This document shows positions 57,969 to 64,000 of a stretch of 64,000 bases of DNA, piece by piece. The stretch's first letter is position 1. Every line of letters starts with the position of its first letter. This stretch comes from Mactra quadrangularis. Taxonomy: Eukaryota > Mollusca > Bivalvia > Venerida > Mactridae. The DNA lies in assembly GCA_025267735.1 (NCBI GenBank), contig CM046304.1:3658001-3722000 (forward strand), read 5' to 3'. The notes under the pieces are model-generated. The model saw nothing but the letters and a program-made list of their open reading frames with translations. It ran no database searches and had not been told where the DNA came from. The position numbers and the translations under genes are program-made.

Positions 57969-58270
57969 CAGGGCGGATCCAGGATTTTTTTCTAGGGGGG
58001 GGGGGGGGGGTGGGGGTCCGAACTTTTCTAGGGGGGGGTCCGAACGTCGAACCACTACCACATTATACACATTTTGCAGAAAAATGCAACATATTGATAA
58101 TAAAAACTACATAACCATTAAATCTATGTTAAGCACCGAGAAAAATTGCTTCATACCACTTAAAATGACTTGCATACATGAAATACACTAAAGGACAGGT
58201 ACATTTTCCAAATTCTAGGGAGGGGGATCGGGACCCCTGAACACCCCCCCCCCCGCTGGATCCGCCTATG
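57969..58270 (+). mobile_element. MITE with GGCGGATCC-type ends, copy 2
   Basis: Inverted ends CAGGGCGGATCCAGG and GCTGGATCCGCCTATG, with runs of 10 or more G at the left and C at the right. It is flanked by a perfect 5-bp duplication cctca (57964-57968, 58271-58275). The interior matches copy 1. Confidence 0.85.
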
Positions 58271-58890
58271 CCTCATTGCCACAGTGACTGTGTTCCACAT
58301 TGCAGAAAGAAGGAATTACAATAAATACATTCAACAAAGAAAATATCTTTACTTTGTCTTCAGCTGTCACGATCACTTATTGGTAATAGTGTTAAGTTAA
58401 TTCTAACATTAAAGAAGGGATGACCCAATTAAAAGAAACATGAAACCTACTGGCTGGAACATCCTCCGCAATAAATTATTTAAACATTTTTCATCCATTT
58501 ATATATTAAAACCGTCTAGGGAAAGAGTCAATGTTCACATTAGGAAATATAGACAAAACATACTTGGAACATGAAACAGTACCATTTTCTGTTTGAAAAA
58601 AATTAACCAATTTACTTGCGGTAATTTATCATTTGTTTTTACTCGAAGTCTTTCCGGAAAAGTAGACGTGACGTCATACTGTGTATGTCTTCTTTTGTTG
58701 GGCGTTTCTCTTTTCCAGGGTCCGTCTGCTCCTATAGGATGAATTATGTGCAGACCCTAGAATCTTACAAAAAAGCCAATGGAAAAAACTGTCATCAGGA
58801 TAGACAGAGTAATATTTACCCATGAAAGAAAACCACAACTGAGGGAATTTCAAAATCAGCATAAATAAAGTATATTAACATAAGACTCAA

Positions 58891-59214
58891 TGGTGGCATA
58901 TTTCTGCCATCAGATAACCACATAACTAACTAGTTAATTAAGAGGTTATCTAGTTACGGTAACTATGTAACCTCTTGAGTTAATTTAGTTAAGTGGTTGA
59001 CTAGTTACCGTAACTAGTTAACCTCTTAATCAACTAGTTAACCACTTAACTAACTAGTTAACCACTTATTAACTAACTAGTCAATTAAAAGGTTAACTAG
59101 TTACGATAACTAGTTAACCACTTAACTTAAGACGTTAACTAGTTACCGTAACAAGGTAACCACTTAACTAACTAGTTAGTTATGTGGTTATCTAATGGCA
59201 GAAATATGCCACCA
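58891..59214 (+). mobile_element. Foldback MITE, 46-bp inverted ends, internal AACTAGTTA repeats
   Basis: TGGTGGCATATTTCTGCCAT at the left pairs with the right end over 46 bp with one mismatch. The whole interior is built of degenerate AACTAGTTA and GGTTAACC palindromic units, so nearly all 324 bp can fold. Flanks taagactcaa (58881-58890) and tatgactcaa (59215-59224) give a 10-bp duplication with one change, which fits a Mutator-like transposase. Confidence 0.85.
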
Positions 59215-59230
59215 TATGACTCAAACACAA

Positions 59231-59333
59231 ACACAAATAAACTTTAAATGTAAATTGCCGTAAAATTACTCGCAATATGCATGATAATTTTTTCTCAAAA
59301 TTGCATTCGTCCAAGATCTTTTTTGGGGTGGGA
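59231..59333 (+). repeat. Decayed right end of a Tc1-like element
   Basis: Shares aatatgcatgataatttttt, tctcaaaattNcat and gtccaaNNNcttttttgg with 47255-47340. It directly follows the foldback element. Confidence 0.55.
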
Positions 59334-59659
59334 ATGTTTCTGCAAGAAGTGCAGATCACATAAGGAAAATAATAGACTATTAGCAAACCAAATCTACAAA
59401 ATAATCAAATTACGCATTCTGATGCATAGAGCTTGCAAATAAAATGTTATATTTTAGGAAAACTCTCAACGTAATGATGTTATACATTAGAAATACAATT
59501 GGATATTTGCATGTTATGTTACATTTAATTATCCAACGAGAGACATCATCAATTCTTGACCACCGTCATTAAATTGCAATTAGTAAGGTAATAGTACATG
59601 TAATTGGTCATGATTGCACTTTGTACAACAGACTCTAGACTCAGTATGTTAAAAAGAAC

Positions 59660-60171
59660 TACAGTAGGACCTGCATCACCTGCTATCAGGGGTCACCTGC
59701 TGTAAGTGGTCAATCTGGCTTCCTCCCAATGAAAATCACTTTATTTTGCACCTGTTATAAGAAGCAACCACTGTCTGAAGTCAGTGATCACCTATTTCCT
59801 TACAAAATCACCAATTACCTGTATTAAGTGGTCATCGTCAATTAAATTTTAGAATTAACTAAGTGTCTCCATCATTGCCTTATGGCACAGACGTGTGAAA
59901 ACCCACCCAGTTGAGTATTTAAACAGTCCAAATTTAATAATTATGTGTCATTACAATTAGTTAGACTTCCAAAACACAACTGACATTGTCACTTGTGCCC
60001 TTTTTGAAGATCATTTAATGAAAAACTGCATGAGTAATTAACTATTCAGATTGAACTAACCAAAGCATTTTTATTTGAACCTGGTTTAAGTGGTCACCTG
60101 CTATAAGCAGCCACTTTTAGCCACATTTAGTCACTTCTCCTCACTGGCAGCTTAATCTAGGTTATACTGTA
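59660..60171 (+). mobile_element. Tc1/mariner- or pogo-type MITE
   Basis: TA-bounded ends TACAGTAGGACCTGCATC and GGTTATACTGTA are short inverted repeats (TACAGTA..ACCT). The interior repeats the motif GGTCACCTGCT near both ends (59690, 60092), on opposite sides of a 400-bp centre. No ORF. Confidence 0.65.
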
Positions 60172-60373
60172 TTCATCTTACCAGTCAGTATTTCGAAGAG
60201 CATTATATTAGAATATTGTTGCACTTACGTGTTGGAGGAAATAATTTTCACACAGATGAGGGACTTTGTTGAAAGAGTTGATAATGACAAAAATAACCTT
60301 GCAGTTCTGACAGTATAGCAAATGGCTTAAAACAAACGTTTTGACACGAGTTGCTCGGCAAGTCAGATCTTAA

Positions 60374-61144
60374 AAACCACAACTTGTTAAACATTACCAA
60401 AATGTCGCGGAGAAATACATTGGTGTAAAAACGCGAACACCAAATTGTATCGTCTATGGTGAGGTCGGTAGATTTCCATTTTTAGTACTTCGTAAAATAA
60501 ATATTATTAAATATTGGGGTAAAATAGTAAATAATAAAGAATCGTTAATACATAAAATATACAAAAATCAAATAAATGAAAATGGAGATATTCCTAACAA
60601 AACTTCTTGGACTTATAAGTTAAAAACTTTGCTTTGCGAATTGGGATTTAACTATGTATGGGATAAACAGATAATAGATAATTATGAAATTAAAATAATA
60701 TGCGAAAGAATTAAGGATCAATACTTACAAAATTGGCACTCTATCAAAAATAATTCAAACAAGTTATCGTGTTACAATGTTTTTAAAAAAGATTTTGCAT
60801 TTGAAAAATATCTTGATTCTATTATTAATGATAAACATAGAATAGCTTTGACACAATTAAGATGTACATCCCATAAATTGAATATTGAGAAATTTAGATA
60901 TGATAATAGTAATGATCAAACTTTGTTATTATGTAAAAAATGCAATTTAAATCAAATTGAAAATGAATACCATTTAGTACTTGTATGCCCAAAATATCGG
61001 GAATTACGATTTAAACATTTACCAAAATATTTCCACAGTTGGCCAACAATAAATAAGTTTAATATTTTAATGCAGTCTAATAAAGAAAGTACTTATAAAA
61101 AGTTAGCTTATTTTATCCATGCAGCATTTAAAGAACGAAATTAG
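60374..61144 (+). pseudogene. LINE ORF2 C-terminal fragment
   Basis: About 256 codons stay open with no frameshift, so the insertion is fairly young. The 5' end is lost, so it cannot encode a working reverse transcriptase. The C-terminal Cys/His cluster probably bound nucleic acid in the parent protein. Confidence 0.75.
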
Positions 61145-61340
61145 GTATTTAGTATTATTTTTGATTTCATTTAATTCCATTCATTTTCTTATTGCATGTT
61201 GTTTTTTTTCCTTCCTTTTTTGTGATTGTTTTATTTATTGTATTTATTTGTGTGTTTCATGTATTGTCATGTTCTTCTCTGATATTCATGTTCGCCTTGT
61301 TTAAGGCAATGATCTGTATAGATTATGCTAAATAAAGAAA

Positions 61341-61365
61341 TATTGTATTGTATTGTATTGTATTG
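61341..61365 (+). repeat. (TATTG)5 microsatellite at LINE 3' end
   Basis: Five perfect copies of TATTG directly after an A-rich LINE end, consistent with a slippage-made tail. Confidence 0.9.
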
Positions 61366-61634
61366 GTTATGCGCAGACAGCTTTAGCGCAGCGATATTAA
61401 GATAGGTTATGAGTCAGCGTGGTTTTAAGTATTTTTTTCCGCCTCGGAAACTATGAATCATTCAAATGAGTCAGATTTCAGTCGCTTACTCGTAACGATA
61501 AGTTGTTTGATAAAAATATATCATTGTGCGAATTGAAAAGTTCAATAATTGACAGAAACATTCTAATTTTTTTTTGAAAAGTGTGTTAAGATTTAACTTT
61601 GGTGAAGAAAATAAAACACCATGTTGAACGATGG

Positions 61635-62050
61635 AGAGTCAATCTCCGTATTCAGATATTCTGTAGAGCGCAGTCGCACAGGATCTTTAAAGTTCGCTAA
61701 AAGGGTCATATCGAGATGACCTTTGTGCCGACCAATCAATGCGTGTTTTTCATCTTGACGAAACACTATTTATAGCATTTTGATTTCGTAATTTCTATTT
61801 TTGGACCGAGGTTTGCGAGCTAATATGACGGTGGTGTTATTCACAGACATTGTACGGCTCATTTCAAATTCCATGACGTAGACGATGTAAACAAGTTACT
61901 AAAGGAAACATAATGATTGCGTTATGAATATTATAATGAGAAAAGTTTACCTGAACGTGACCCTTATAACGAAACAGCCAGATCTACATAAGCGAGTAGG
62001 CAAGCGGAAATTTTAGATCGGGTTTTGATCAAATTGGAGAGAGATTGTAA
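61635..62050 (+). repeat. Dispersed 400-bp repeat, copy 4 of 4
   Basis: Begins aatctccgtattcagatatt and ends gatcgggttttgatcaaatt. Closest to the copy at 42389. Confidence 0.78.
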
Positions 62051-62519
62051 AGTGAGTACCCTGAATTCCATGTTGTACGACACATTCCATATTCAAATTA
62101 TACGATGTTATAAGGAATAATTGAAGCTTGCTGTCCTTAAATAAAATGACGGAACTCATATTCAATGCATACATTGTATTTTAATTTTGACATTTTAATA
62201 GAAACCATGGGTAAATATTATAGGTTGGCACTGACGCCGTCAAATATAGAACCCGGCAATGCAAACTCAATATGAAATACACCAATATTCGCATCCACAG
62301 ATATAAAGGAACTGGAAGAAAAATAAAAAAAAAGTAAGTTTGCAAGATTTCCAGATTCGGAAACATATTCTTGATTGTGTTTCATAAAATTTATATAAGA
62401 CCCAGTTTAGCTTGGTCACAAAGAAATCAAGAAACGAACATACGTGTGTAGAAAACTGGTTAAAAAGGAACACAAACCCGTCTAACTCAGTCGAAAGCAG
62501 AAAGGTCTGATAGACTCGA

Positions 62520-62762
62520 TCTAGAAGGGACATACTTTCGTGAAGTTTGTTCATTAAAAAATTCTATGGCCTATATCCCTCTTACCACTGGTTCTAAATC
62601 ATGTAGAACAGTTGTCAGTCATTAACGGAACTATTTGTTAAGTAACTGGTTTAAAGTTTATTCCAGAACTTTTAGCCTTTCGAGTAACGAATAACAGATT
62701 GACTTACGGCGATGGTATGATCTATACAATGTGTTGCTTTGGCTTTAAACTCATCAAAAACA
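62520..62762 (+). mobile_element. SINE family 1, head-less diverged copy
   Basis: The body begins at gacatactttcgtgaagtt and runs through gaacagttgtcagtca and cttttagcctttcg to an A-rich end. The tRNA head is absent. Confidence 0.72.
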
Positions 62763-63026
62763 AATAGAAAGATAAACTTCTCTGGGCGATGTTGTATAAA
62801 CAAATTGTTAAGAATTCTGACCACGTTGAATAGATAATTGGAACAAATGAGAAAAATATCACAACATGAAGTGTTATGTTAACAAGACGTAATTAGATTA
62901 ATGATTTCATGATAGGAAAATACTAGAAGGGTTGTCAGGGGTCTAAAGTCACGTGATCTACAACATCAAATAATGGGGTCAACAAAAAATGTTTTCCACC
63001 GATGAAACATTTTAACTAAATATAAT

Positions 63027-63357
63027 AAGGGGCCTTAGTCAGTCCAATTAGTTGCATTACTCGGATTTTACTCTTACTTTTCAATGTCAATTTGCCAAAA
63101 TTAATCTGAAATAACTTTTTTGTAAATCATTTAATTTGTTTGAAAATTCAAGCTAAGTATTTCTAGGATAAAGAACTGTCTAAGTTTTAACACTTCTATA
63201 AATATCTTCATTAACAAGAAAGATATTAAATGAAATATTTTGTTATCCTTACAAAGGAATTCAATGATAAAAACCGAGGATTCCAACTGTAAGGACATAC
63301 TTACCAATTGGATTGCTTCAGATTTTATCAAGGAAAGATAACTGACTAAAGTCCTAA
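63027..63357 (+). mobile_element. 370-bp MITE family, copy 3 of 3
   Basis: Ends aaggggccttagtcag and aaggaaagataactgactaa; the interior matches copy 1 closely over acttttcaatgtcaatttgc and atatcttcattaacaagaaa. Confidence 0.78.
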
Positions 63358-63767
63358 TTGAGTGGCACCAAATAACGCATAGAATAACTACGACCTTTCT
63401 TTCCCCTAATATTGGCATTTCGCGGGCTTTGCGAAAAATGCTCGTAACTTACTCTTTTTTATATTGAGTAATAATCCGTTTTGCACTACGCCCGCGATTT
63501 GATCTCGTTTTACAGTTTCGTCCAACTCAGATTAATAAAAGTTTGTATATTTCCCAGGTCAACATTTTAGATCTGCTTGAAACTTTCAACATATATTTTT
63601 GTAAATGCAAATTATAGACCAAACTAAAATAATCAGTTTGTCAGCCTATTTTCAGTACTTTTCAGTAATAGTTTCATCTATTTCAGAGCAAAAAAAACGT
63701 TTATACCTTTGTGAGTCGTCAGAACAACGTGACGGACATTAATAGTCCCAACAACAAGTAACTAGGT

Positions 63768-63991
63768 CAGGAGAGGGAGTGGCCGAGCGGTTACGACGTT
63801 TGACTGGTGATCATTGGAAAGCCAGCTCCGCGTTGATTAGGATCCCATCTAAAACATATCCCGTTGTTTCCTTGAGCAAAAACTTTATCCTACTAACTCA
63901 GCACTGGGGGACCAGTAAGCGGACTCGAAAGTGATAAATCTAAGTTGTAAGAATTTGTTTCACAGTCGAGCTTAAATAAATTAGTTTGAAC
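63768..63991 (+). mobile_element. tRNA-derived SINE, family 2, with target duplication at window end
   Basis: Head GGGAGTGGCCGAGCGGTTACG (box A of a Leu/Ser-type tRNA), body and end (agttgtaagaatttg, gtcgagcttaaataaa) parallel the copy at 40542. Flanking taactaggt at 63759-63767 and 63992-64000 is a duplication of at least 9 bp, cut by the window edge. Confidence 0.8.
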
Positions 63992-64000
63992 TAACTAGGT

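Larger units (their letters stand above)
60374..61365 (+). mobile_element. 5'-truncated non-LTR retrotransposon (LINE) 3' end
   Basis: An open frame runs from about 60374 to the TAG at 61142-61144. It has no start and reads GVKTRTPNCIVYGEVGRFP near 60420, a run typical of the region after the reverse transcriptase domain of LINEs. It ends with a zinc-finger-like CxxC...H...C (LLCKKCN, EYHLVLVCPKY). A 3' UTR and five TATTG repeats (61341-61365) close the element, as in LINEs with microsatellite tails. RT and endonuclease are missing. The clade cannot be named from this fragment. Confidence 0.8.

Overview
The window is AT-rich (roughly two thirds A+T by eye), intron-containing eukaryotic nuclear DNA packed with dispersed repeats. 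No bacterial, organellar or viral genes, rRNA, CRISPR or operon structure were seen. The repeat types (tRNA-headed SINEs with CAAA tails, a LINE tail ending in (TATTG)n, DNA-transposon MITEs, and repeats ending in a 'tagtcgagctaaaa' motif) suggest a bivalve mollusc. That assignment is inference, not proof.

The main content is a pair of small secreted-peptide genes pointing away from each other. Gene A (+ strand, coding 37910-52352, three coding exons) encodes a 157-residue prepropeptide: signal peptide, acidic spacer, RLKR convertase site, a 45-residue peptide, then GRK and stop (C-terminal amidation). Gene B (- strand, coding 8922-5688, three coding exons) encodes 105 residues with the same plan: acceptor just upstream of the ATG, signal peptide exon, short phase-1 middle exon, and a last exon ending GR-stop. 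Both last exons share GLxN(I/V)D(M/L), a following (I/V)L, and a C-terminal RLxxLMxxxG. The core matches the S/N-aliphatic-D-L pattern of corticotropin-releasing factor (CRF)/DH44 peptides, so I read them as paralogous CRF/DH44-like neuropeptide precursors. The parts are too short for naive ORF calling. Gene B lacks the dibasic site.

Layout: 1-5.6 kb, no gene, one SINE with a perfect 13-bp target duplication. 5.69-8.94 kb, gene B. 9-36 kb, no convincing gene: a tandem duplication (21.3-23.25 kb), SINEs, a hAT-type MITE with 8-bp duplication, three MITEs with GGCGGATCC ends and 5-bp duplications across the window, a possible P2X7-C-like gene fragment. 36.4-53.5 kb, gene A: possible upstream promoter/5'-UTR area, a TCGCAATT tandem array directly before the first coding exon, a 12-kb first intron full of transposons (TTAA-flanked element with an ORF, Tc1-like element, 89-bp perfect hairpin carrying a hammerhead-like core), and a 55-bp minisatellite in intron 2. 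53.5-64 kb, repeats: long hairpins, a 15-copy 32-bp minisatellite carrying TGACGTCA, a foldback element, a short secreted-peptide ORF cut by a MITE, and a 5'-truncated LINE.

If the reading is right, the biology here is peptide signalling: two amidated peptides, probably acting on class B (secretin-type) receptors, surrounded by mobile DNA. Coordinates of introns and exons are read by eye from splice consensus and reading frame; transcript evidence was not available.
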